Assembly: GCA_041671765.1 (NCBI GenBank)
Contig: JBAZAX010000002.1
Coordinates: 1 to 64,000 of the forward strand
Length of the DNA stretch: 64,000 nt
Reading direction: 5' to 3'
From: JBAZAX01 sp041671765
Lineage (GTDB): Bacteria; Babelota; Babeliae; Babelales; RVW-14
The notes under the pieces: model-generated
What the model saw: only the letters and a program-made list of their open reading frames with translations
What the model was told of the DNA's origin: nothing
Database searches by the model: none
Shown here: piece after piece, positions 41,237 through 51,018 of the stretch
Numbering within the stretch: the first letter of the stretch is position 1
Layout of the letters: the number at the start of each line of letters is the position of its first letter
Program-made: the position numbers and the translations under genes

Positions 41237-43885
41237 ATGACAAAACTTAACAATTTTAAAGTATTTAAACACGTATTACCCAACGGCCTTACAATTTTAG
41301 TCAAACCACAGCATACCATACCTAGAGTAGAATCACACCTCTGGTACAATGTCGGATCAAAAGATGAAGGGCAAGGAGAACAAGGAATAACCCATCTGAT
41401 CGAACATATGCTGTTCAAAGGCACTAAAAATCTTTCCGAATCGGATATAAATTTGATTACACACAAATTATCCGGAATTTCCAATGCATTCACTTCACAC
41501 GATGCAACCTGCTATACATTTCGCTTCCCCAGCAACGTGTGGCAAGAGTCATTAGCACTTTTTGCAGAATGTATGCAGAATGCTACATTTGATCCACAAA
41601 CGCTTGCTTCTGAACTTAAAGCCGTTATTGAAGAATTTAGGCTATATCAGGACGACTATCAGGGATTGGTTGTTGAAAAAATGATTGAGGCACTCTGGCC
41701 ACAACACCCATACCGAACGCCAGTTCTTGGACTCAAACAAGACATATGCAACATAGGGCAGGAAAGATTACTTGAGTATTACAAAAAGCACTATCACCCG
41801 GCCAATGCTACCTTAGTCGTAGTTGGAGATGTTCAACCAAATGAGGTATTCAAACTGGCAGAAACACATTTTGGTAAAATTCCAGGCAAGCCGAATTACA
41901 CAAAACATAAATTTTTATTTGAGCCGGATATTCAACGTAAAACCATTCAACTGTTCAGAGACATTCAGGTTCCTTGGTGTTGCTACTTTTTTGAAATTCC
42001 TGGACTACGGGATGGCCAAAACTATATTTTTGACGCCGCATCACTTCTGCTTGGCGGCGGGAAAAGTTCCAGATTACACAAAAAACTGGTTGAACAAACA
42101 GAAATAGCCGTAGAAGTTGCCTGCTCGATTTATGAATTTTTTGATCGCGGACTTTTTGCAATCACTGTTTATCCAAAAAGTATGTCTGATATCGCACAAA
42201 TAGAACAAATCATAAATCTTGAAATTTTAGAGTTACAAAAAAAATTGATTGCAGATTGGGAGATGGAATCAGTTAAAAAACGTGCCCAAGTTGATTTTAC
42301 CACCCTTCTTGAAGACACTGAAAAGCAGGCAGCTATGATAGGCAATCTTTATGTTGCAACAAAAGATGAATCTGCTTTTGAAAAATATATGGAAAACATC
42401 GAAAAACTGGATAAGAAACAGATTCAAAACTTTTTCATAGAATATTTTAGCCCTGCAACATTACACGCAGGATATTTATACCCAATGCTTGAGCTGGACA
42501 AACCAAAATTTCATAAATTACAAACAGAAGCAGACAAGCAAGAGGCAAAGCTTTTGGAAAAACTTATTCGCTCCACGCCGGTTGAAGGAGGAAAATGGGT
42601 TACCAAAGTTAATGAGAGCAAACTACAAAAATTTAGTTATCCAAAACTAAAAAGCTTCAAACTGGATAATGGCCTAGTCGTAACATTTTATAACAATCCA
42701 ACAATTCCAAGCATTAGCGCAATTTTGAATTTTAAAGCCAGTAGCTTGTATGATGAAGACGGAGCTGAAGGCTGCTTTATTTTTTTAATAAGGTTAATGC
42801 TTGAAAAAACGAAAAAATACGATGCAAAAAAAATGGCACAATTTTTGGAAACAAACGGAATTTACATTGGAAATCTTAACGACGTAATCACATTCAAATG
42901 TTTGAACCAAAATTTTGAACAAGCTCTTGATATTTTATATCAGATTTTAACTCAACCATCATTTGATGCTCAAACAATTTCGAAAATTAAACATCAAGCA
43001 ATTAGCGAATTAAAAGAGTTTTGGGATACACCGCTTGAATTTATTGAACAGGTAACTCGTGAACATATTTATCAAAACCATCCATACAGTAAAAATCCGG
43101 CCGGCAATCTTAAAAGCGTTCCCAATTTAACTGCAGCTGACTTAAAAAAAAGCTTCAAGAAATATATTTCACCTGTAAACACAAATTTAATAATCGTTGG
43201 AGATTTAAGCAATATTGATCTGGAAAAAACTGTAAAAAAACATCTTGGCACATGGAGTGGCCTAGAAATACCAGACTTAGAGTTCCCTGCAATTATTTTA
43301 CCGAAAGATACCGAAAAACACATAAATTCAAACCGTGACCAAACCGTAATTACAATTGCGGCACCGTCTGTTTCTAGAAAATCGCCGGAATACAACCACC
43401 TTGCAATTTTAGATGTGATATTAACGGGAGGACCCGGATTCTCTTCTAACTCAAGATTGTTTGATTTACGCGAAAAATATGGGCTATTTTACGCTATCGG
43501 AGGTTCTCTTGTGTATGGAGCAAAAGAAGAACCTGGGTTAATGCTCATAAAAACATTGGTAAGTCATGACAAAGTAGAAAAAGCAAAAAAATTAATACTT
43601 GCATCAATTAATGATTTAGGGCAGAATGGAATTATTCAGGATGAATTTGAAATGGCCAAAAACATGATCCTATCGAGCTTAGTTGAGAATTTTGAGAGTA
43701 ACATGCAAACTGCCAGCGCCTTTCTTTTTTTACAGAAATTTAAATTAGATATAAATTTATTTGACAAAATGGGGGATACTTTCTCTATAATAAAGATAGA
43801 TGAAGTAAATAAAGTTGCAAAAAAGTTTTGTCGAAGTAGTTGTTTTTCTTTTATTACGGTTGGTAGGGCTAGACCGAATCGATAG
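41237..43885 (+). CDS. M16-family zinc metallopeptidase (two-domain, pitrilysin-like)
   Basis: The product has 882 residues. The N-terminal half carries the inverted zinc motif H53-L-I-E-H57 (GITHLIEHMLFKGT) and the distal Glu in ELKAVIEEFRLYQDD. The C-terminal half (about 450-882) is a second M16 fold without the motif (LDNGLVVTFYNNPTIPS, GGPGFSSNSRLFDLREKYGL), as in the single-chain pitrilysin/PqqL branch. It degrades peptides; location is not clear because no signal peptide is evident. The histone-like gene follows 25 bases downstream. Confidence 0.9.
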   Translation: MTKLNNFKVFKHVLPNGLTILVKPQHTIPRVESHLWYNVGSKDEGQGEQGITHLIEHMLFKGTKNLSESDINLITHKLSGISNAFTSHDATCYTFRFPSNVWQESLALFAECMQNATFDPQTLASELKAVIEEFRLYQDDYQGLVVEKMIEALWPQHPYRTPVLGLKQDICNIGQERLLEYYKKHYHPANATLVVVGDVQPNEVFKLAETHFGKIPGKPNYTKHKFLFEPDIQRKTIQLFRDIQVPWCCYFFEIPGLRDGQNYIFDAASLLLGGGKSSRLHKKLVEQTEIAVEVACSIYEFFDRGLFAITVYPKSMSDIAQIEQIINLEILELQKKLIADWEMESVKKRAQVDFTTLLEDTEKQAAMIGNLYVATKDESAFEKYMENIEKLDKKQIQNFFIEYFSPATLHAGYLYPMLELDKPKFHKLQTEADKQEAKLLEKLIRSTPVEGGKWVTKVNESKLQKFSYPKLKSFKLDNGLVVTFYNNPTIPSISAILNFKASSLYDEDGAEGCFIFLIRLMLEKTKKYDAKKMAQFLETNGIYIGNLNDVITFKCLNQNFEQALDILYQILTQPSFDAQTISKIKHQAISELKEFWDTPLEFIEQVTREHIYQNHPYSKNPAGNLKSVPNLTAADLKKSFKKYISPVNTNLIIVGDLSNIDLEKTVKKHLGTWSGLEIPDLEFPAIILPKDTEKHINSNRDQTVITIAAPSVSRKSPEYNHLAILDVILTGGPGFSSNSRLFDLREKYGLFYAIGGSLVYGAKEEPGLMLIKTLVSHDKVEKAKKLILASINDLGQNGIIQDEFEMAKNMILSSLVENFESNMQTASAFLFLQKFKLDINLFDKMGDTFSIIKIDEVNKVAKKFCRSSCFSFITVGRARPNR

Positions 43886-43910
43886 CCCCAAAGGAAGTAA
43901 GGAGAATAGC

Positions 43911-44060
43911 ATGGCAGTCAAGAAAAAAGCAAAAAAGGCAGCTAAGAAGGTTGTCAAAAAAGTTGCCAAGAAAAAGGTAGCTAAGAAGGCAGCTAAGAAG
44001 GTTGTCAAAAAAGTTGCCAAAAAGGCAGCTAAAAAAGTCAGCATGAAACTTGTCAAGTAA
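43911..44060 (+). CDS. Lys/Ala-rich histone H1-like small protein
   Basis: The product has 49 residues, almost entirely KKAAKK/KKVAKK/KKVVKK repeats, beginning MAVKKKAKKAAKK. AAGGAG lies seven bases upstream of the ATG, and a terminator follows 25 bases after the stop. Composition matches the C-terminal tails of histone H1 and chlamydial Hc1/Hc2, which compact DNA. The gene has an internal duplication: a 33-bp unit starting GGCAGCTAAGAAGGTTGTC occurs twice. It is probably a nucleoid-binding protein. Confidence 0.85.
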   Translation: MAVKKKAKKAAKKVVKKVAKKKVAKKAAKKVVKKVAKKAAKKVSMKLVK

Positions 44061-44084
44061 TATACTCTGACAGTTGCAGATTTT

Positions 44085-44113
44085 AAAGCGATCCATAACA
44101 GGGTCGCTTTTTT
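44085..44113 (+). terminator. Intrinsic terminator
   Basis: A 10-bp stem AAAGCGATCC/GGGTCGCTTT (one G-T pair) with loop ATAACA is followed by a T run. It lies 25 bases after the histone-like stop. Confidence 0.85.
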
Positions 44114-44116
44114 ATT

Positions 44117-44145
44117 TTGACAAAACGCTCACATGTATTTATTAT
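44117..44145 (+). promoter_or_regulatory. Sigma70 promoter of the NDK gene
   Basis: A perfect TTGACA (44117-44122), a 17-base spacer and TATTAT (44140-44145) lie upstream of the ATG at 44203. A TATAAT three bases further on is an alternative -10. Confidence 0.65.
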
Positions 44146-44202
44146 AATTGCTCTTAATATAAGAACATTTGTATAGCATATAAACTAGAAGGATTTTAAG
44201 AA

Positions 44203-44706
44203 ATGACTCGTGCAAATAGTTTTTCTAAGACATTGATAATGGGTGGGGTATTTACAGTTATTGCTTTGCTAGGACTTACATTTTGGTACTTCAAATTTGC
44301 AAGCAAACCTGCCATTCAACAAACACTTGCCATCATCAAACCTGACGCCGTAGCAGCTGGAAACAGTGGTAAGATCATTGATAAAATTGAACAAAGCGGA
44401 TTCAAGATTATTGCAATGAAAAAAACTGAATTAACAAAAGAAAAAGCAGAAGAATTTTATGCCATACATAAAGAAAAACCTTTCTTCGGCGAACTTGTAA
44501 GCTTCATGATCAGCGGCCCAATTGTTGTTCTTGTTCTTGAAAAAGAAAACGCTATTGAAGAGTGGCGCAAGCTCATGGGCAAAGCAGAGATTGAAGGAAC
44601 ATTACGCAACTTGTTCGGAACAAGTGTTACCAAGAATGCGGTTCACGGTTCTGATGCTCCTGAAACAGCAAAAGTCGAAATTAAACAGTTCTTTCCAGAG
44701 CTTTAA
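44203..44706 (+). CDS. ndk: Membrane-anchored nucleoside diphosphate kinase
   Basis: The NDK core is clear from residue 38: QQTLAIIKPDAV (Lys46), FYAIHKEKPFF (Tyr86), SGPIVVLVLE, WRKLMG (Arg122), GTLRNLF (Arg135) and NAVHGSDAPE (Asn145, active His148). The core transfers gamma-phosphate between NTPs and NDPs. Two features are unusual. Residues 11-30 are a hydrophobic helix that would anchor the enzyme in the membrane, and the loop before GTLR is shortened by several residues compared with typical NDKs. No internal ATG restores a normal soluble N-terminus. Which side of the membrane the kinase faces cannot be settled from sequence. It is a single-gene unit. Confidence 0.92.
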   Translation: MTRANSFSKTLIMGGVFTVIALLGLTFWYFKFASKPAIQQTLAIIKPDAVAAGNSGKIIDKIEQSGFKIIAMKKTELTKEKAEEFYAIHKEKPFFGELVSFMISGPIVVLVLEKENAIEEWRKLMGKAEIEGTLRNLFGTSVTKNAVHGSDAPETAKVEIKQFFPEL

Positions 44707-44722
44707 AATTTAGATTTTTATA

Positions 44723-44772
44723 TAAAAAAAAGAGGCAGATGATTTGTAAAAAATCATCCGCCTCTTTTTTTT
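44723..44772. terminator. Bidirectional intrinsic terminator
   Basis: A long stem AAAGAGGC-A-GATGATT / AATCATC-C-GCCTCTTT with one mismatch has A and T runs on its outer sides. It sits between the convergent ndk and coiled-coil genes. Confidence 0.85.
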
Positions 44773-44805
44773 ATTTTTTAACAAACAACTCTGAGTTGTT
44801 TCAAA

Positions 44806-46533
44806 TTAACTAAGTTTGTCTTTTAATAAAACTAATTTACCCTGCAACAATTCTGTCTTAACTTTCAATTCTTGCAAAGATGTTTTCAAGCTAGAAAGCG
44901 AACCTTTCAGAGCTTTGGTTGCATGATCTTCTCTCGCTGGTAGTGGAGGCGGTGCATCCTCGCCTTTTCCATCTACATCTGGTTTGTGCTTACCAGGTTC
45001 TCTTTTAGGCAATTCTGGCCCTGGCTCGGGTCTTGGGACGACGGCCGGTGCCTTTTCTTTTTCTTTAATCTTTTCACCTAAAAACCTAATGGAATCATTG
45101 AGAGAGTCTCGTCCTTGGCCAAACAACTCTCTTTCAATTGTTTCTTTCTCGCGAACATCTTTAATAAAAGTCGCCATTCCCATTTCTTGATATGCATGTA
45201 TCAACTTAATTAAACTCTCAAATTTAACAGAACCTAGTTGATAACCAGTCTTTTGCTGACTACCAATAATACCCGATTTTGTAACCAACTGGTGAAAGCT
45301 GGAAACTCCAGTTAATGAAGCTTTTAAAGCATTAAACACTTGGTTCTTTTGAATTGTGTTAGCTTCACGTAAAACGTCTGCTATTAAATCAAACATCTGG
45401 ATAAAAAGACCAAAAGTTGCATCGGATACGTAGTCGTTTAAGGATTTAAGCAATCCTGGAAAATTTTTATCCTTATATGTGATTTCTGCGCTACTTATGT
45501 CAGTCTGAAGAGATTTAAAATTTTTTGCAGCCACATCTTCTTTAATTTTTTCAAGCAAAGCTTTTACAAAATCCAAGCCCTTAACTGAAGCTGCAAGTTG
45601 TTTTTTTGCATCAGCTGCCATTGCCTGAGCTTGTTGCGCAAGATATGCTTGATGCTCAGCTTTAGCCTCAGCTTCCCGCCTTGCTGCCTCTGCCTCATCT
45701 GCTTCTTTTTGCAACCTTACTCGGTCCTCTTCAGCAGCCTTTTCTGCAGCCTCTTTAGCTTTTCGCGCATCTTCTTCTGCGCGTCTTCGGGACTCCTCAG
45801 CCTTTCTTTGCTCTTCCTCGGCGGCAAGCATCGCCTTCGCCTCTTCTTCACGTTTTGTTTGTTCTGCTCGTTGACGATCCGCTAGCTCTTTTTCAAGTTC
45901 TTTGCGTACTTTATTCTTTGACTTTTTTATAGCAGCTTTTAGCAACCGTTCAATAACATTAGGTATCGTTGTATCTGTTGACTTCATTAATCTTACCAGA
46001 TCAATTATCTTATCACTGTTCTGTGAATGATACTTAAATTGCAAAAGGCTTATGACCTGATCAAAATCCTTTGTCCATTCAATAAATTTACACAAAGGCA
46101 GAACAGCCATATCTACTAATATTCCCGACATAAAGTTTAAATTATTTAGACACAAATCAACATTTTTCTTAAATACAGTATCATAATCTATCTCAGCACT
46201 ACTTTCATCAATAGCTTTAATCAAATCTTCCGCATTTCTAATTTCTTTCAAAATAAGGTCATTTGGGTCAGTTACAAGTCTATGAAGACGAGAATAAACC
46301 GATTGATCATTTAATGAACGCTGAACTGCATTAATAAAAAAGACATGAAAAGAATCTACAGATATTCCATGCAGCAAAGGCAAGCCTGCCCCCACACTCG
46401 GTTGCATCATAATACGATGCATTTCTTGATATAAATCATTTAAGCTCTCTGCTGCTGTCATTCCACTCAAGTACCCTTGCGAGAATACAAAAATGCCCCA
46501 AAATAATACTACCCTAGTAATTCGATTAACCAT
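44806..46533 (-). CDS. Secreted coiled-coil protein with shared C-terminal tail
   Basis: This 575-residue protein has a signal peptide (VVLFWGIFVFSQGYLSG). An N-terminal helical domain is followed by a long Glu/Lys/Ala-rich coiled coil (about 195-310, EEQRKAEESRRRAEEDARKA-like, similar in composition to TolA). A further helical domain, a Pro-rich linker (VPRPEPGPELPKREP) and a final ~35-residue leucine-heptad tail complete it. The tail (ALKGSLSSLKTSLQELKVK...) is homologous to the end of the next gene's product. AAAGGAG lies six bases before the ATG. No family is recognised beyond coiled coil. The two genes are 26 bases apart and probably form an operon. Confidence 0.78.
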   Translation of the reverse strand: MVNRITRVVLFWGIFVFSQGYLSGMTAAESLNDLYQEMHRIMMQPSVGAGLPLLHGISVDSFHVFFINAVQRSLNDQSVYSRLHRLVTDPNDLILKEIRNAEDLIKAIDESSAEIDYDTVFKKNVDLCLNNLNFMSGILVDMAVLPLCKFIEWTKDFDQVISLLQFKYHSQNSDKIIDLVRLMKSTDTTIPNVIERLLKAAIKKSKNKVRKELEKELADRQRAEQTKREEEAKAMLAAEEEQRKAEESRRRAEEDARKAKEAAEKAAEEDRVRLQKEADEAEAARREAEAKAEHQAYLAQQAQAMAADAKKQLAASVKGLDFVKALLEKIKEDVAAKNFKSLQTDISSAEITYKDKNFPGLLKSLNDYVSDATFGLFIQMFDLIADVLREANTIQKNQVFNALKASLTGVSSFHQLVTKSGIIGSQQKTGYQLGSVKFESLIKLIHAYQEMGMATFIKDVREKETIERELFGQGRDSLNDSIRFLGEKIKEKEKAPAVVPRPEPGPELPKREPGKHKPDVDGKGEDAPPPLPAREDHATKALKGSLSSLKTSLQELKVKTELLQGKLVLLKDKLS

Positions 46534-46559
46534 AAATTCTCCTTTATTTTTTAATAAAA

Positions 46560-49500
46560 CTACGCACCAAGCTCTTGATTTAATAATGATAATTTACGAT
46601 GCAATATAAACATTTTATTTTTTAGTTCCAGCAAAGACCTTTTTAAATTAAAAAGCGAAGATTTTAAGGCTTTCGCGCCAGGGCTTTCGACCGCTTGTTG
46701 ACGTTGCAAAACACTTATCAAAGATTCTAAACTTTCCATTCTATGATACAGGTAGTTAATCCAATACCATTTACTATTTATATTTGCACGTATGTATTCG
46801 GACAACTTTTGCTCCTCGCTACTCCAAGCTGAGACAATGCTGTCACGGTTACGAATTCTATCAAATAGATTGAATAATTTCTGTATTTGAGCAATATCTT
46901 TTTCAGTCAAAGCCTTTTTATATAATTTTTCCAAACCCTTTAAAAAAGTAGTTCCTAAATCTTCACTCGAGAAAATAACTTTCTCCCCTCGTTTATATTT
47001 TTCAACATTTTCATCATAAGTTTTTACCATAAAATCCAAAAGTTCGCCAAGCGGTTGCTCTGATTCAATAGTTGATTTAAACCTAAGCTCTTCAGCCATT
47101 CTTTCTCGCTCAGCTCTTTGTTGCTCTTCAGCAATTCGAGCGGCCTCTTTTTGTTCTACTATCTTTTTCTGCAAAAACATTCCCCGATCCTCATCAATTC
47201 CAAGCATACACGCCGCAAAATCTTCCTCATCGGGGATAAACTCTTTTAGTTTTGGCTCTAATTTACTTTGAATCAAAATGCTTATTTGGGATATTATTTT
47301 CCAGGCATTTGTAAATGCAATAAATTTTTCGATATTGCCATCCAAAATTTTCCCATCTGTATCTAATTCGTAAAATTCTGGATTTATTTTGTAACTATTT
47401 GCAGGTCCGGGAATTTCAAGAGGAGCCTTTATGTCTTTTTGCTGCTTAATAACTACATATGCACTTCGTGAAAGGGCTTCGAGCTGATCCCGTGTTACAT
47501 CTTTCAATATTTGATCTAAAACAAATTCATCGACTGTTGCGAGCTGAACAACCTGCTCTTCAGAAGTTTTATCCGCAGCACCTATAATTTGAGGAAGTGT
47601 TGATATAGATTGTTCTGTTTTTTCACTTATAAAGTTTAATTTATCACGCTTAGCTTTAAGTTTAAGATAAGCATCTTTATTTCCAGCTTCAACAAATTCC
47701 CCCGCTTGCCATTTTTGCCGAGCTTCCTGAAAACTATCAGGCTTCTGCCCTCGTAACTTATCCAGCTCTTTTTCGATTTCTTCTTTCTTTATTTGCTCGT
47801 CATCTGGCAACTCTTGGCCCAGATCCATCAACTCATCATCTTTTGCAGACAACTTATCAAATTCTTCCTTTAATCTGGCAAAACGGTCTTTATCGCTTGG
47901 TTGTACAAAATCCCCATTTAACCATTTTTTCATTTCAGCTTGGCATGCTTTCATATCTGGAGCTTTTCCAATCATTAAATTTATTGATTCTCTCAAAGCT
48001 TCTTCTTGCGCCTCTACCTCTTGCTTCAGTGCATCAATCTGTTCTTTTTTATATTTTTTTAATAATTCGCCTATTGCGTCTTGCTGCATTTTTAGTAATT
48101 GATCTAAAGATATAGCCATTACCGTTTCATGAAGAGGTTCTTCCCATTTAACTGGTATGACGACTGTATCTGCAAAATCAGCTTTTCTGCCTATATATTG
48201 TAATGTCCCAAACCTGCGAGCACTTAAAAGAGCATCTTCCTGTTTATCAAACACCTCCATTTCTGTTCTGTTTTTCGTAGCACGGTAATAACGTGCCTTA
48301 TTGCCAATAGTTTGTAGCTGTTTTAAAATATCCGGCTCTACATCCATACGCAAATCTGCATCTAAGCGATTTAATAGTTGACGGTTATTACGAATTAATG
48401 GAATGATTTTTGATATTGGCATTCCATGCCACAAACACAATTCAATTTGCTCAAAAAATGATTTTTTTTCACCTTCAGACCAGAAATGAACCCTAGCTAG
48501 CGCATCAAATAAAAACTTAAGTTTTGCCTTGACGCCAAGATGTTTTACCTCATCCTTCTTTGCAAGTATTTCCTCTAGCGAAGCCCCATATGCAATAGTT
48601 TCAAAAACAATATCATCCGAATTATGCAAATACATATCCGCTTCTGTATAAGGCATATGCCCAGATGTCTCCCATGTTTTGCCTACTGATAAAAATGACA
48701 CGAGATGACATTCTTCAATTGTTGCTGGGTAAATAACCTCCTGATATTTGTTTGCTAAAAATTCTGCTTGCCGTTTTATCCCATCTTTAACAAATTGAGA
48801 CATTTGATCCAATTGCTCTTGAGTAAAATATATTTGACTTAATAAATTAAGCGTATTTTCAGCATCAAATTTTTTGTCTGGTGAAATGTGATTTCTTGCT
48901 GCCAAAGTTTGATGATATATTGCAGACAGGTAAGATAAATATATTGGGTGAAAACTATAATTATCATTTATGTATTTTATAAAATCTTCACTCAACGGAT
49001 GTACACAGGCATCAATATAAATTCCACTTCTTTTGACCCCATCATATTCTCTTGCAATTCGACGCGGAGTTGCATCTATCTTCTCTTTCAAACACTTACA
49101 ACAAGCTACATGGGCAGGATTGCATGGTAGGAAAAATGGCATATGATCTGTACCATTTAAAAACTCATCGTCCCCGGCTGCCTTCTTTATTTTGCACACC
49201 AAATAAACTGATGAATACCAGCTTTTCAATGCATCATAAAGTTTCTTTTCCAAATCATCAATCTCGCGACCTTCCGCTTCGGCAGTTTCCCAGGCCTTTA
49301 TTTTTGCAGGAAGATCAATTTTTAGTTTTTTTATTTCCGGAATAATCCACTTTTTTAGAGATTGGGTAGATGCGACGTCTTCTGTTAATTTTTTTACATC
49401 TAGCTCTTCTTGTCTAACGGTATCATTTAATTTTAACAGTTCCCTTTCCCCATCGGATATGGCAGATTTTATATCTAAAAATCTTCGCTCTAAACCAGTT

Positions 49501-50825
49501 AACATTGCATCAAACTTCAAATTGATCTCTTTAACTTGAGGCTGATATTCTTTTTCTATCTCTTTTTTAATTCTTTCTTCTATTGCCCTTAAATTGGATT
49601 GAATTATTGCTAAGTCTGCTGGTAAAATATCCGGCCATGTTCTTGCCGATTCATAAAATTCTTTTTGTTCTAAATATTCCTTATCTTCTTTTATTTTTTT
49701 TATAAGAGCATCCTGTATCAACCTTTCAACTTCTTGTCTTTTACGAATATTAATAGACTCAATATCTCGCTTCACCTGATCAATTTGTTGCGTTTGCTTT
49801 AATGCCATATCTCTTTTTCTAATTATTTCGCTTGCATGATCACGCAGGCGCTGCTGCAAGCCTACAAGTTCTCGTTCCCTCTGCAAAATCTCATCTCTAT
49901 TTTCTTCTTTAAATTTGCGCCACAGAGCTTTTATCTCCGGCGTATTTTCCAAATATTTAAGTTTTACACTGTTTTCAGCAAATTCTTTATTCAAATTAAT
50001 TTGGAAGTCTACCATTGATATCCAATCATCCACAGATTGGGTGGAAACTCTTTTTGATGGATCTGCAACTTCAATTATCCACTTTTGATATATGTCATAA
50101 CATATTGGGAAATAATATGAGCCAAGCGACCTTCCATTCTCCGCGTCAGCAACCACAATTTCTAATTCTTCTGAATCCTGACCTGTTTTACGGACAAGTA
50201 TAGCTGTCCAGTGGCCTACATTTATGGCAAATTTGGTATCGGATTGAGATATAACAAGCATGTAACTTAATTCACCACTAATAATTTTTTGGATAAAATC
50301 TTGAATATCCTCCTTTTGGCCTTTTATTGGTGTAAAATTATTTGATCCAGGCCCCATTCCCCAAAGAATTGTTTTATTTTTGATTTCAGGTGGATAAAGT
50401 TTATTAACAACTTCATTTATGTCATATTGCTTTCCAAAAACTCTTGGAAACTTTCCCCTCAGATCTTGGAAAAAGCTTGCTAAATCAGGTTGATTTGAAA
50501 AGGCCCCTGTCAATTCTGAGTAAGTTGCATAAGGTTTTTTTTCTAAAACTTCCCCCATTCGCAATACATAAAAAATTGTTGCATCTTCACAAGTTATACT
50601 CGAATTTACAGAAAATCGTTCAGGGGCGTTAAGATAATAAATATATGGAGATTTTCTTTTATCAAAACCCTTTAACCCATCAACGCGATTAGACTTAATC
50701 GATTCATATACCCCAAAAATATCAGCGTCTTTATTCACCATACAAAAAAGGAATTGCCGCCCAAACAACAACAAAAGAATGGAAGCAATTATGTAAACAC
50801 GATATTTCTTATAAAGTATTTTCAT
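46560..50825 (-). CDS. Giant exported protein: cysteine-peptidase-like, coiled-coil, RING-like
   Basis: The start is set at ATG 50825 (AAGGAAC seven bases upstream), giving 1421 residues; the frame is open to 50885. An N-terminal signal/anchor helix (about 10-28) precedes a globular region. It has Cys79 in SSITCEDATIFYVLRMG, His205 in NVGHWTAILV and Asp228 in VVADAENG. This Cys-His-Asp order and spacing suits a papain/C39-like cysteine peptidase. Residues ~310-540 are coiled coil. A Cys/His cluster at 544-609 (LPCNPAHVACCKC, CVHP) resembles the second half of a RING or U-box, with some ligands missing. Helical segments and a leucine tail shared with the next gene end the chain. A host-directed effector is inferred; no activity is proven. 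Confidence 0.7.
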   Translation of the reverse strand: MKILYKKYRVYIIASILLLLFGRQFLFCMVNKDADIFGVYESIKSNRVDGLKGFDKRKSPYIYYLNAPERFSVNSSITCEDATIFYVLRMGEVLEKKPYATYSELTGAFSNQPDLASFFQDLRGKFPRVFGKQYDINEVVNKLYPPEIKNKTILWGMGPGSNNFTPIKGQKEDIQDFIQKIISGELSYMLVISQSDTKFAINVGHWTAILVRKTGQDSEELEIVVADAENGRSLGSYYFPICYDIYQKWIIEVADPSKRVSTQSVDDWISMVDFQINLNKEFAENSVKLKYLENTPEIKALWRKFKEENRDEILQRERELVGLQQRLRDHASEIIRKRDMALKQTQQIDQVKRDIESINIRKRQEVERLIQDALIKKIKEDKEYLEQKEFYESARTWPDILPADLAIIQSNLRAIEERIKKEIEKEYQPQVKEINLKFDAMLTGLERRFLDIKSAISDGERELLKLNDTVRQEELDVKKLTEDVASTQSLKKWIIPEIKKLKIDLPAKIKAWETAEAEGREIDDLEKKLYDALKSWYSSVYLVCKIKKAAGDDEFLNGTDHMPFFLPCNPAHVACCKCLKEKIDATPRRIAREYDGVKRSGIYIDACVHPLSEDFIKYINDNYSFHPIYLSYLSAIYHQTLAARNHISPDKKFDAENTLNLLSQIYFTQEQLDQMSQFVKDGIKRQAEFLANKYQEVIYPATIEECHLVSFLSVGKTWETSGHMPYTEADMYLHNSDDIVFETIAYGASLEEILAKKDEVKHLGVKAKLKFLFDALARVHFWSEGEKKSFFEQIELCLWHGMPISKIIPLIRNNRQLLNRLDADLRMDVEPDILKQLQTIGNKARYYRATKNRTEMEVFDKQEDALLSARRFGTLQYIGRKADFADTVVIPVKWEEPLHETVMAISLDQLLKMQQDAIGELLKKYKKEQIDALKQEVEAQEEALRESINLMIGKAPDMKACQAEMKKWLNGDFVQPSDKDRFARLKEEFDKLSAKDDELMDLGQELPDDEQIKKEEIEKELDKLRGQKPDSFQEARQKWQAGEFVEAGNKDAYLKLKAKRDKLNFISEKTEQSISTLPQIIGAADKTSEEQVVQLATVDEFVLDQILKDVTRDQLEALSRSAYVVIKQQKDIKAPLEIPGPANSYKINPEFYELDTDGKILDGNIEKFIAFTNAWKIISQISILIQSKLEPKLKEFIPDEEDFAACMLGIDEDRGMFLQKKIVEQKEAARIAEEQQRAERERMAEELRFKSTIESEQPLGELLDFMVKTYDENVEKYKRGEKVIFSSEDLGTTFLKGLEKLYKKALTEKDIAQIQKLFNLFDRIRNRDSIVSAWSSEEQKLSEYIRANINSKWYWINYLYHRMESLESLISVLQRQQAVESPGAKALKSSLFNLKRSLLELKNKMFILHRKLSLLNQELGA

Positions 50826-50951
50826 ATCTAAGTTCCTTAATAACCATTTATAAATTAGAAATATAACTCTGCAGAGATATACCATTTTTAAAAAATAAAA
50901 TGGAATGATTCATTTAAAAAGGTTTGAAGTCTTTGCTAATTGCAAAAAATT

Positions 50952-50982
50952 ATAAAAAAGGCGCAGTATTTTTCACTGCGCC
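50952..50982 (-). terminator. Intrinsic terminator of clpB
   Basis: An 8-bp GC-rich stem GGCGCAGT/ACTGCGCC (50960-50967/50975-50982) is followed on the minus strand by a T6 run. It lies about 36 bases past the clpB stop. Confidence 0.85.
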
Positions 50983-51018
50983 CAAGCTATTATTAAATTA
51001 TTTTAATATAAATAACTA

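Noticed and set aside
43757..44096. Antisense hydrophobic frames over the histone-like gene
   Set aside because: They mirror the KKAAKK repeat (Phe/Leu-rich on the opposite strand) and have no SD or promoter.
45598..45885. Plus-strand hydrophobic frame opposite the coiled coil
   Set aside because: It is a shadow of the Glu/Lys/Ala-rich coding strand.
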